A DNA stretch of 64,000 nt from assembly GCF_020360975.1 (NCBI RefSeq), contig NW_025408669.1, forward strand, positions 5,580,001 through 5,644,000, written 5' to 3'. The stretch is from Hirsutella rhossiliensis (Eukaryota > Ascomycota > Sordariomycetes > Hypocreales > Ophiocordycipitaceae). Positions 38,800 to 51,258 of the stretch are shown here, piece after piece. Position numbers and translations under genes: made by a program. Each line of letters begins with the position of its first letter. Position 1 is the stretch's first letter. Under the pieces are notes generated by a model. It saw only the letters and a list, made by a program, of their open reading frames with translations. It did not search any database and was not told where the DNA came from.

Positions 38800-41700
38800 C
38801 CTTAGAGCTATATATAGGACCGATAATTAAATAATTATATAGTTAATTACTCTACTAATCCTTAGCTATATACTATATATACTTTAGGTATATACCTTTA
38901 TCCCTATTAAAACTAGTCTTTAAGGCGTAAACTTATTATTCCGTTCTATTTATATAGCTATAAGTAGCTTTATAAAGCTAAGAATATATAAAGGATAATA
39001 GTACTATTTAGGAAAAATAAAATCTAAGGATTTAATAATTAAAGTAGTAACTACCTTAATAGCTAGAGTTAGGGACCTAATAAGGTAATAGACTTACTAG
39101 GAAATAAATAATTAGATAATACCTTTACTAATAGTAAAGGAAAAGTAATAAGCTAATACTAAAAAACCCTAAGCTCCTATTATTAGCCCTATAACCCTTA
39201 ATACTAGCGACTTAGTTAAGAAACTATAATCCTTATATAATACTTTAAAAGATATAAATAATAATAATAGTATAATTTAAACGATTCTAAAACCCTACTA
39301 AGACCTCTTACTTATATATATACTAATAATATTAATATAGGTACTAACGAGGGATACCTTAATAACCTTAACCTTAGCTTTCCTTTACGCGGTAGCTTAT
39401 AAAGAACGCTTAGCTCCTACTAATAGATAAGAAAGTAAGTAATAAGATAGTTATAATAAGATATCCTTTAACTCCGAAAACTCTAACTTTAAATTTTATA
39501 ACCTTATAATCTATAAGTATACTATATTTAAAAACGCTAGCTATTAAAAGGGATTATCTAATCCTACTACTAGTAGTATAAAAAGAATTAAGGTAGATAT
39601 TAATAAGATTACTAATAAACTTAGAGATATACTTACTAAAAGCTAAGATAACTTTATAAGAAGACTCCGCTAACTATAACTCTTACTTATTAGTAAATTT
39701 AACGGTAAAAATATAACTAAATTCCTTAAGAAGTTTAAATAAGAGATACGCGTTAACTATATCTATAATAAGGATAAAATAAACTAGCTTAAAGTCTATA
39801 TCTCCTTTATAAAAGCCCCTACTATTAAAATTCTTATAGATAGACTTACTTAAGAAGAAGTAAAGAAAAGACTCTTTTAATACTACTATATATATAATAT
39901 TAAATAACTAGAAACTACTAATAACCGCTTAAACTATTATAATACTAAAAAGCCTAAGATTATTATAAAAGTTATAAAATAGCTTAATCTCTACTTATAC
40001 CTATAGCGTAAGGTATAACTTAACGGCTAGGAAGAATCTATAGTTTAGTTATATTTTATCTATTATATAATACTAAAGGAACTTATTATTAACGTTATAA
40101 AAAGAAATAAGAAGATATCTAAAGTTATCTTAAAACTCTTATATAAAAGCCTTATTTATATAATTAATAACTACTTAGTACCTTACTAAGACCTTAAGTA
40201 ATAAGATATAGTATTTAAAGTCTATAATTAAAAGCTTAAGAACCTAAAGAAAGACTAGCTCTTTAGGGAGATTAATAAAGTAATAAAAGAAGCTAAATTT
40301 AATAAGAGTAAAGAAAAACTTCCTAAAAAGTTAAAGAAAATAAATAAGAAACTTAGATAGCCTATAAAGGAGATCTTAGACCTAATAAAAGCTTTTAAAG
40401 ATATAAAGATTAACCTTACTTACTAGTAAGAGTAAATATTTAACTAGCTTAATAAGGAATAAAGATATATTAATAGTAAAGGCTACTCTTTAAGTTATAA
40501 ATAAAGGGGTAGCGTAAATACTATCGGATTTTACTACCTATTTAATTAATATATATAGTTTTAAGTTAATACTTTTAACTAGCCTAAGAAATACTTTTAT
40601 TATAGTAAAGAAGGATATTACCTTAATAAGTATAAGGTATACTCTTAGGACTATAAGATCGGATTTATAATATATAAAGTAGTAAATAAGACTCTTTACC
40701 TTAAAAGACAAGATAATAAAAGCGTAATTCCCTTAGTACCTACTAATAGGTTTTCTTAAATAAGTATATATATTTAAAGGCTTATTATATACTAGGTAGA
40801 TATATAGCTAGACTCCTTTATATTACTACTTATAAAATAGGTTAAAGCTATAGTTATATTATCTTACTTAAATTAAGCTACTAATAAAAAATAATTTAGT
40901 TTCTTAGACTAGTTCTAAAGATATAAAAGCTTATATTAGTAAAAGCTAAGGAATCTAAAAGTAAGTAATATAAAAAAAGAAGTAAGAAGGATATTAGTTA
41001 TTATAATTATATATAATATATAATAAAGCGATATATATAATTAGATAATCTATATAACTATAATAAGGATTAATACTTATAAAAGGAAAAGATAAAGAGT
41101 TAAAAAGGATATAAAAGAAATCGAGATAATAAAAATAATAAAAACTAGCTTAAGGATTATCCTTATATACTATAGATATAAAGTAGATCTAAATAAGAAG
41201 TTTAATAGACTTATAAATAAAATCGTCGGAGAAATTATATATAAAAGAATCCTAATTCCTTTAAATTACTTAATTAACTTTATTCCTTAACTAAGTAAGA
41301 GACTTAGTATAAGATATATAGATATAGCTTAAGGTATAGAAAATACTAAATTCTAGACCTTAGAAAAAGTAAAGAGTAATATAAAACCTTATAAAGCTAT
41401 AATAATAGTTATAAAAGTAGCTAAAGATAATATAAAAAGTAGTTTACTCTTTCTTAAATATCTATAAGGAAAACTTATAGTAGCTTTAATATAAGTTAAA
41501 GAATGGGATAAAGAATACTAGGTTAAACCGATTAAGCTTACTTACCTTACTTATAAAGAATTAGATTATAAGTACCTTAAAGTCTAATAAGTACTAAAGG
41601 AAGTTAGGTTTATAACTAATATAACTAGTATAATATAACTAGCCTAAGGACTATTTAATTAATAAACTTTAAAGGTAATAAGACTAAGGAAAGACGAATT

Positions 41701-42925
41701 TATTATATAAGAAGTAGTACTCTTAATAAGATACTAAGAGATAACTTTAAAGGACCTTATAGCGATTCCTATAATATATATAAATACGGTCCTTATACCC
41801 TTCCGCTCGCTTAAGTATATATAAGACCTACCCTATTTTTAAGTATAGCTTAGTAGCTAGAAAGCTAAAGTTCTAAGCGCCTTAATTAATACTAAGTTTA
41901 AAGGAAACCTTATTACTAAAAGATATATAAACGTATATAAGCTTAAAATCCTATTAATAAGAGTATTAATAATAGCGTATACTAAGTCCTTTATAAATAT
42001 AGTTAGGGAGGTAGAGACTAATCTTTATCTAAGTATAGCTTAAATACTAATCTATCTTTATATTATACTAAATAAAGCCTTAGTCCCTTTTATCCTAGGT
42101 ATATTATTTATTAAAGCTATATATATATTTTCTAATTATTTCTTAAGGAATAGCGATATATAAGTTAAATATTAGATCGGTACTATCTTAGTAGTTATAT
42201 TAGTAGTAGGAGCTATTAAATAGGACCTTTTAAACGAGGTTAATATAGTAAAACTCTTTTAGACTATAACCTTAATAGTTAATAAAGATATATATAAAAG
42301 ACTAAAGCTTAAGGAGACTATATAGGAAATAGCTACCTAGCTCCTAAGAATTTTTTTTAAACTTTAATAATAGAAGTTAAAGAAGATAACCTAGGAGCTA
42401 CCTAATAATTATAGAGAGAACCCCTTATAAATACCTTAATAGCTAAGATTCTCTTATTAAGAGGTAAGATCCTTAGTTATAAAGGGGGCGCTAGCTAAGT
42501 TCTTAACCTAGCTTATACTAGTATAAATAAGCCCTTAATAGTACTAGTATAATAGTAATTAATTATAGATAAAGGAGATAAAGCGATTCTAGCTATTAGA
42601 TCTAAAATAGTAAAAGAGATTATTAAAGTTATATTTATAAAGGCTATAAGAGAATTTAAGAAAATTTTTATAAAAGCTAGAAAGAAGTTTAGAAAGATCT
42701 AAAAGGTTAAAGTTAAGATAGAGAGGAAACGACCTATTAGATTATATAATCTAAGAGTTAATACTCTCTTTAAAAGAAAAGTAAATAAGATTAACCCTAT
42801 TAATAATACTTTATTAAACGGCTTAACGCTAGAAAGGGACCTTAACTAAAAGAAGACTAAATAGAATACCGTTAAAGATAAGATATAGCTTAGACCCTAC
42901 TTATATTACGACTACGGTTAGCGGG
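38800..42925 (+). pseudogene. Gypsy G2: gag and protease relic
   Basis: Plus-strand Gag with LIxKFDGKNITxFLxxFE-like text near 39.7 kb and a long Lys-rich region to about 40.5 kb. An aspartic protease follows near 41.88-42.2 kb, where ALIDTGSEVNLIT-like text reads ALINTKFKGNLIT; Asp-to-Asn is again the RIP product. The protease matures Gag-Pol. The frame continues to about 42.9 kb, then is interrupted by an LTR-like block and resumes with the pol linker at about 43.39 kb. The 5' LTR was not identified. Confidence 0.7.
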
Positions 42926-43390
42926 CCGTAGGAGAGCCGGCCACGTTTACGTAATAAGGCGGCTCGGAATAATAGTCGGGACGAGAAGTTACTTAGGCTT
43001 AGCTTACCTAGAGCGTACGTAAGCTAAGTAAGCCTTATATAGATAGATTACTACTTAGGAGCATAGCTTACGAGTAAGCTATAGTAAGCTACGAAGGGGA
43101 TTACGGCTAGGACCGTGATCTAAGGACAGTCTCTATAGGTATATATAGCCACCTACTTTTACTCCTTTAGATAGATAGCTCTCTAGCTTTTAATATATTA
43201 TAGATCTTTATTACGATTCTATCTCTAATTTTAATTACCTAGTTATAGTCTATAGTTTATAACCTCTAACTTATTACTAACGTAATATATATATTATTGC
43301 TTAGACTACGCCCTATTATATCTAGTAATATAAACCCCTTAATAGGTTTATCCCTTAGGAATAATACCGGTCGTTATAACCTAAAACACT
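42926..43390 (+). repeat. Solo-LTR-like block inside G2
   Basis: About 465 bp, GC-richer in its first half, interrupting gag-pol of G2. Its 3' half (43120-43380) aligns in inverted orientation with G1 sequence at 15263-15430 plus 13300-13385. That is the same order seen after removing the nested 1.87-kb element, so it is a gypsy LTR of a family related to G1. Exact ends and TSD were not resolved. Confidence 0.55.
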
Positions 43391-46340
43391 TAATAGGAAA
43401 ATTCTTAAGTATATAAAAAGGAAAGCGGCTAATATAAGAAAGACTTAAAGTAATTTATAAATAATTTAAAGGCTTTCTTATAAAGGTAGAAATCTAGATC
43501 TTCGATAGTATTCTATTTAATAAGGAAGTAGCGTTATCCTAGGACTTTATAAAAAGAGGTAAAGTCGACCTAGCTATAGCCCCCTTATAGGTTATTAAGA
43601 TAATAGAATATAAGGTATAGTAAGTAGCTTTAATCTTAATATTAAAAGCGATAAAGTAGAAAGTTATTAATATCCTTAAAATTAAACTAAAAATAAAAGT
43701 CCTTAAAGAAAAGTATAGGCCTTATAAGAACCCCTTTTTCCTAGTAATAAAGAAAGATAGAGGACTACGCTTAATTAATTCCGCTATATATATAAATACC
43801 GTTATAATAAGAGATATAAACCTACTACTAAATATAAATAAGTTTAGCGACTACTTCTTAATATATAAGATCCTTTCCCTCTTAGACCTTTTTTTAGGCT
43901 ATAATTAGATCCCTCTTAATATTAAAAGCTATAACTTAACGATATTTACGATACTTATTAGCCTCTTATATATATATATACTCCCTTAAAGGGCTATAAA
44001 CTTAATTAGCTAATTTATAAGGATAATATAAAGAATCCTATAAGACCTTATACTAAATATCTATAGGAATTTCCTTAATAATATAGGTATTAAGGGGCCC
44101 GATATAATATATAATAATAAAGAGGTAGCGCTAAGAGTAAGGAGATTTATCTTTAAATACCTTATTAACCTTAATAAAGTCTTAGTTAACGTCGAACTCT
44201 TTAATTATACGATTATAAGGGCTAAATCGAAATTCTATTAGTAAGTAACTAAAGTTATTAATTATATCTATAGAATAAATAAAAGGTGCCCTATAAAAGT
44301 TAAAGTTATTAAAATTAAGGAATAGATAGGATACTTTAATATAATATATATTAGAGCTTTCCTTAGTATTATAGGATACTATCGAATTTAAATTAGATAG
44401 TTCGCTATCTTAGTAAATCCCCTTATAGACCTATTAAAAAAAGAAGTCTATTAAGAATAAGGAGAAAAATAAGTAAAAGTAATAGCTACCCTTAAGGAAG
44501 CTATTACTAATCTAGCCTTTTTAGTATCCCTTAATATTAGCCTAGGAAAAGGAGATATTATTTTAATATATAATACTAGCTTACTTAGCTAAGGGGCAGT
44601 CTTAATATAAATCGTCGATAGAAAGAGGCGCCTTATAAGGTTTAAAAGTAAAACGTAGTTACTAGTAGAAACTAAATATAATATAATAAAGAGGGAGTAT
44701 AGAGCTATATTAAGTACGCTTAAGAGACTAAGAATATACTTATATAGCGTATATTTTATCTTAGAAACTAATATATAGGTCTTAGTCGATTAATTAAAAG
44801 GTGCCCTTAAAGACGTTCTTAGAGCTATAATAACTTACTAGATAAGCTATATTTTCCTCTTTAACGTTACTATATAATACGTCGAAGGTAAGAAGAATAG
44901 TATAGCTAATAGACTCTTAAGAAAGCCTAAAGGACCTTTTAATATATTAGATAGGGAAATAGAAGGCGATATTAAAGAATTTATAGACTTTTACTTAAAC
45001 GTAGTATAAGGGACTAAGCTATAAAGGGACTACTTAAAGGAATTAAGGATAATTATAGACTTCCTTTAAACGTTAAAACGGCCGGAGGGACTTTTTAAAT
45101 AAGACTATAGGAAGCTATATTTAAAGAGTTTAAATTTCTATATTAAAGATTAAAAGCTCTAGCAACTCCTTAAGAAGGAAGAAAGAGGACCTATATTAGT
45201 TATAGACGACTTAAAAGAATAGAAAAGGATTATCGTAAAGTACTATACGTAAATAGGATATAAAGAATAATAAGTTATATATATATTCGTAAAAAATAAG
45301 TATTAGTAAGTTAGCCTTTAAAACGATATTTATAGTATAATCTCTTCTTATAAAGAATACTAATACTTTATAACTAAGAGACCCTAAGAAGTTATAACCG
45401 TAACTACGCTTAGCTACCTTATAAGTAAAATTTACTTTAATAGCTAGTATATACTATCTAATTATAGGTATTTATACTTTATAAAAGTATAAGATAACCT
45501 TATTAAATAAGTAAAAGTAACCTTAGTTAAGGAAATTACTATAGGAGCTATAACTAAATTTATACTCTTAATTATTTATAGGTATAGTATAATACTATAT
45601 ACTATAATCGATAGAAGGCCCGAAATAAAGAAAGACTTTAAGTATATCCTAAAGGATATAGGCGTTAAAGTTATTTAAACTTTAGTATATAATCTAAAAG
45701 TAAACGTAGTAGTAAAATAAGGGTACTAAAGGTTAATAATAGTACTTATAAAAATAGTAAAGAAAAAGGGTAAGTAGATTAAATACCTTAACTAAGTAAT
45801 CCTTATAAACTAAATAATAGTTAGAGAGTCTTATAGAATATTAGCTTTCTACTTATTATATAGATAGGAACTAGTACTACCTCTTAAAGTAGAATACTTA
45901 ACTTAGCGACTAGTTAACTAGGATAAAGTAAAGATAAGAGAAGAATTATTTAAAGTATAAGTATAAGTTTTAAAAAGGAAAGAAAAAGATATAAAAGAAG
46001 CTAAGAAAAGAGTAATACGATATCGGAATTAATTAATAAAGAGGATAAATAAAGCTAGTAAGTATATAATAAGGAAAGAAAGCTTATAACCTAAAAACCT
46101 TATCTTACTATTTAATATAAGACGATTAAATAATCTAAGGAGGTAAGCTAAGTATTAAATAAAGTAAAACGGTCCCTTTTAAGTAATATTGCGCTTAGAG
46201 TAGTTTAAGGCGTATAAGATTAAGACTTTAAATAGAATTATACTTAATAAGATAATCCTAAGAGAGTATTTAAAGAAGTTTAAAAAGGATAAAAAAGGAT
46301 AGTAGTACTTTACTAAGGATAACTAGTTACTTTAAGATAA
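43391..46340 (+). pseudogene. Gypsy G2: RT, RNase H and integrase relic
   Basis: Plus-strand pol. RT starts with KYRPxKNPxFLVxKKDxGLRLIN-like text (43.71 kb) and SLLDLFxGYDQIPL. The catalytic FLDD box reads FLNN at 44071-44082, from TG-to-TA at GATGAT. RNase H (WGAVLxQIVDGKRRP- and EGKKNSVADALSR-like) extends to 44.94 kb. Integrase with the HHCC region and DDE core (VDGGPE..., NGMVERGHRPLVDAL-like) lies at 45.2-46.0 kb. A C-terminal GPFLVV-type module ends near 46.34 kb. Stops are TAA/TAG of RIP type. Confidence 0.88.
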
Positions 46341-49300
46341 GATTACTCTTAATAAGAAGAGGAAGGAAGAAATAATAAATAAAGTAAATAATTTACTACT
46401 CTTATTAAGTAGAGAAGCCTTAGATTAAATAGTACTATAGTTATAATAACTCTATAATAAACCTTAGAAAGATTAAAGCTAGGAAGAGGAAAAAGAGCGA
46501 CTATAAATACCTAAGAAAGGCCTAAGGTATATAATCGAGGTTTAGCTACTATAACGTAGTAAAGTAAAAAAGGATCTTTATATAAGAGCCTTAAAGACGC
46601 TAATTTAATAAGAAAAGAAAGAGGTAAAAAGGAGCTAGGAAGGAAAAAGCGGTAAAGATAAAAATCTATAACTATTATAAGAAGTATACTAAAACCTAAC
46701 TAGTAACTAGGGCACCGTCTAACTATTTAATCGAACAACGACTATAGTAGCTAAGATATTTATAAGCGCCCTACCTACTACTTTATTATTTTAAATATTC
46801 TACTTAAAGCTCCTTAAGTAAATAAAGATAATATTTCCTACCCCTTCCTTAGTAATAACCTACCCTTTACTACTTTAAAGAAGATAAATAGAAATATAAT
46901 TAAATAATAAAGTAAGAAAATAAATATTCTTACTACCTACCTCCTTTAAAAATAAGATTTTTTACTTTATAGATAAGGACGTTTATTCTTTATTATAAAA
47001 GAGGAAACCTATTATAACGAAAATAGATATACTTATAAAATAAATTTTAATAAATTTTTAACTTACTAGATTAAATATATATAACCTTAAGAGAAAAACT
47101 TTTACCGCTAAAAATAGCGAATAAATAAAGCTACCTACTCTTAGTAAACCTACTATAAACTACTATAAAGTAAACTTAAAGACTATTTAATTATTACTTA
47201 AAAGAGAGCTTATTAAACTTATATAATCTCTTTTTAAGTAAAATAGGTATAAGGTTAATTTCCTCCCCTTCCTTTAAATCCTTAGTAAGACTAAAGGGAT
47301 TAAGGATATTATAAAGAAGATAAAGAGCGGTCTCGTTATTAATATACTTATTATAAAATTTATTAGTTTTAAGGTTAGTATAGAAATTATAACTATATAT
47401 ATAGTTAGTAAATCTATTAAGGTTATAAGTAGCCCTATAATATCTAAGGAAGTACCGTTATTTATAAATAAGCGCCTTAGTTAAAGCTTAAATATAGTTA
47501 GCGTAAGAGCCGCTAGTAGTACTTAAAAGAGAGATATACTTATAAAAAGGAAATATAACGTACTTATAAGCGGAAGTTATAGTCGTTTAATAAGTTCGAA
47601 TATACCTTTAATAAAGGTAAGGGTTATAAGTTCTATATAATATAATTAAGACTACTTAAGAGTATTCTTACCGCCTTAAACTAAGCTAAGAAAAGAATTA
47701 TCTATATAAATAAGCGATTTCTATAAGGATATAGGTTACTAGCTAACGTTAATAATAAAGGGTATAAAAGACGATTTAATTATACCGACCTAGTATACTT
47801 TTAAGAAAGTAAGAGAGAGGAGAGCAACCGCGTACTTTAATCCTAATAATATTAAGAGCTTTTAATAGAACCTATAACTAAAAAGCAATTTCTATATAAA
47901 TTAAAAACCCTTAATAACCGATATTATTTTTATTATAGACCTAGGTCTTAAAGTAACTATAGATCTATAAAAGAAGATAGTTAGAACGAGCTAAGTAAGA
48001 TTAAATAAGTTAGATAGTCGTTACTTAAAAGTACTCTATATAAAAAGGAAAGACCTTAGTACGATAATTTTAAGTAAAAAGAGTAATAGTAACGAGGGAA
48101 GGTTATAAAAGAGTAGTTAAAAAGAGGTTAACGATATTTAGTAGCTCTTTAGTTTTAAGTTTAATAGTCTTATAAGATATAATTCTTTATTATATAATAG
48201 CTAGGTAGGGCAGATAGGTCGGCCTAAGTAGGGGGCTCGAGGTAAAAGAAGGAGAGATATAGAGTAAGACGGTACGAGATATAAGGAAAAACGTAGCTAA
48301 AGAGCGACTATAGTTAGATAAAAAGGGAGAAAAGAAGAGAATCTCTCCTTCTCTCGGCTAGACGATCTATATAAGGGAAAGATATTACGTAATTTCTATC
48401 CTATAATAATATATTACTAAATTTACCTTTCTATACCTCTACCTCTTTTACTGTACTCTTAAGCCCTTACTTAAGAGAGGTGCTAAGTAGCCCTTCTATA
48501 GTAGAATTTACTACTATAAGTAAAGTATATAACTTAGGCTAGGTATTATAGTTATATAAGAGGTTTTATATAGTAATAAGCTAAACTAAAGCTTTTATTA
48601 CGGCCTTTAGATTAATTGCCTTTTATAAAACCTACTCTTCTCTTTTATAAAACTTAATAAGATTAATCTCTCTAGCTTTATTAAAGGCGTCTTTTAAAAG
48701 GTTATAATATATTTTCTTAGTTAGGGTTAACTTAAGACTAGTAATGTTTATTATATATATCTTTAGTAGATAGTTACGAAATATAGTAGAGATATAAGTC
48801 GAATAGGACGGGTTATTATAATACTTATAGTAGAATACTAAATCCCGTTTTAGCCTATAACGCTTAGGCTCGGATCCCTAAGGATTCTATATATATTACT
48901 AAGTAGTATCCGCTATAGTTATTCTTTTACGCTTAGAAGTTATTACGGTACTTAGTTCGAACGATACTAAGCCTTATACGTTTTAGACCCTAAAGGACTC
49001 TATAGCTATAGTAGGTACGAAACTACTATTATTAGCTAGCTTATAGAAGATAGGTAGACTTATTATTAGAGTCGCGAATAATATAAAGCCGGATAAAGAA
49101 TACTATAAAGCCCTAAGTAACGGGAATGCTTAGTACTAACTAGATATCTTAAGGTCTTTAATAGCTCTAATCTATTTCGATCTACTTATATAGGATTTTA
49201 GGAGGTAATATCCGATATAACGTTAGTTACCCTAGAACCGCTTAAGCGATATTAATCCGAGATTTTTATTCTTCGGCGAGATTAAAGGCATAATCTATAA

Positions 49301-49401
49301 TCTCGCGCGATCTTTACTTATTTCTACTATAGCGATAAATATATATAAAGCAGTTAGAGTTATATTATATATAAGATATTAGCCTTTAATAGGCTAACCC
49401 C
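46341..49401. other. RIPped DNA without a recognised gene
   Basis: Follows the G2 pol. Plus-strand fragments at 47.5-48.2 kb read as Lys/Tyr/Gln-rich text with RIP stops, possibly a third ORF of G2 or a separate element, but no family is recognised. Near 48.36-48.40 kb a TATA-like ctatataaggg sits in an LTR-like context and could be the G2 3' LTR. 48.7-49.4 kb reads best on the minus strand but is unidentified. It contains a good deal of CpG and little CpA. Confidence 0.4.
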
Positions 49402-49403
49402 TA

Positions 49404-51256
49404 AGTTAGCTTACCTACTTAAGGGTATACCTACTTAAGGGTATATCTTATATAACTAAGATAGTATATTCTAATAGTAATTAAAGCCGCGTTTTTATAT
49501 CGCGATACTTAATTATAGTGTTTTCCTACTATTCTAGCTGCTAGCTTCTATATAGAGCTTTAAAATCCGCCTTCTAATTAGCTATTACGATAGTAGACGG
49601 CTTAAGGGCGCGTTAAAGCTATTTCCTCGTCTTAATAACTTATTTAATCTATATAAACCGGCTATTTAAATCTTAGGCGATTTTTCGTTGCTTTTAAGGC
49701 TATAGATAATATAATTAATACTTAAGCTATTATATATATAGCTATACCGTTATAAGCTATATATTCTAATAATTAAGGCTATAGCTAACTTTACTAAAAA
49801 GTATATAGATTATATAGTTAACTTAACCGCGATTTTTAAGCCCCTTAATAAGCCTATAGACTTCCTACGATCGTCTTAGTATTTTAAGGGCATTGCTATT
49901 ATCTATTAAGCTTAAATTCTTCTTCTTCTTTAATAGTAATAGCGTTAATCGCGCGGGTAAGATAAAGCGGCTTATTAATAGCTTTGCTATATTAACTAGC
50001 TAAAGTCCTATCCCTCGCTACCCCCCTTTAATATTTTTCTCGGTTAGGCCGGCCTACCGGGCCTAATAATAGTAGCGAAGGAAAAGTGCCTTACTAATTA
50101 GTGCTATATCGTTAAGAGAAGCGATTTTTTAGAGTTAACGTCGGTAGGTAGCTTTAATTAGCGAAAAAATTAAGATATTAAGAGGTTAAAGAACGTATAA
50201 GGCGTATAGAGGTAGGAAAAGGAGATATATACTATATAGGAAGCATTTATATATAAAATCGTTAGTCTAATAGCTTTTATAGCTATCTATAATTAAGAGG
50301 ACGTTGCCTTATAGCTAGCTTCTTATTTATAGGATAAAGACCTACTTAAGCTATTAAATCGCGATAGAGTCGCTTATCTAGCCCTTTAAAGAGGCTATAA
50401 AGTCCTAATCTTTTAGAAAGTCAAGTTCTTTAGGGAACTATTAGTATTAAAGGTCCTAACCTTTAAAGATTATAAGAGGAGTTAAGGCCTAGCTAGTAGT
50501 AAAGACGCATTCTACTATTATAGTCTAATAACGCGACCTAAGCCGCTTCTTAAGCGTCTCCTTCTTCTCTAAGCTCCCTAGCACGAGGCCGTTATAGCCG
50601 AGGCCTTTAAGGATACCTATCTCGTCTATATTAAAGCGTAATTCCGGGGGAATAGCCTATAAAGCTAGGAGCTTAAGTAACTAGAACTACTCCTTAATCT
50701 AGGCTATAGAAGCGCCTTTAATATAAGTAGAATTAAGAGCTTTACCTTTAATCGTGCTAACCTCTAGACTTCGGGCTAAAAAGCTTACTACCTAGTGTTT
50801 TCTAAGTAGGCGGGTGTCGCTTATAGCCGTGATAATACGGCCGGCGAATTCCCTTAGCTAGAGATACGTTAGGGGGAGCCTAAGGGCGGCTTAGGTAAGA
50901 ACCTAATCTCGGAGGTATTTCTCTTGCTCTTAGCTAAGCCTTTAATAGCATTCGTATGCCTCTCTCTTCGGTTAGGCACCTTTAAGGCGTTTCTAAAGTA
51001 TCGTCCTTAGAATACCCTACTTCCGACTAGCCTATACCTAACCTATACCGAATTTAATATTAGCTAGAGCGTTCTAAAGCTAATCTTTGGTATATTTAAA
51101 AAGCTAAGATATTGCTAATTCGAATAATGTTTTTTTAATAATAATTAAGTATAAGATGCACGAGAATTCGCGGTTATAATATACGAGTTAGTCGGCGCGT
51201 TAGTGTTATAGAGACGTGCCCTTAAGTGGGTGTGCCCCTAAGTGGGTGAGCTGACT
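49404..51256 (-). mobile_element. Fot1/pogo-type DNA transposon
   Basis: 1853 bp bounded by inverted repeats of about 42 bp (49404-49446 and 51214-51256), each with a doubled cccacttaagggca-type motif, and flanked by TA on both sides (49402-49403, 51257-51258). Minus-strand text shows the pogo/Fot1 DDE transposase C-terminal half: HSSHLLQPLDVxxFxxLKxAYRR-like (about 50.15 kb) and an xGxTEKNIxxGxRGTGLxPxN-like block (about 50.0 kb). The transposase cuts and pastes the element at TA. Left half and left TIR are RIPped; the right TIR is intact. Length and TIR size fit Fot1. Confidence 0.88.
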
Positions 51257-51258
51257 TA

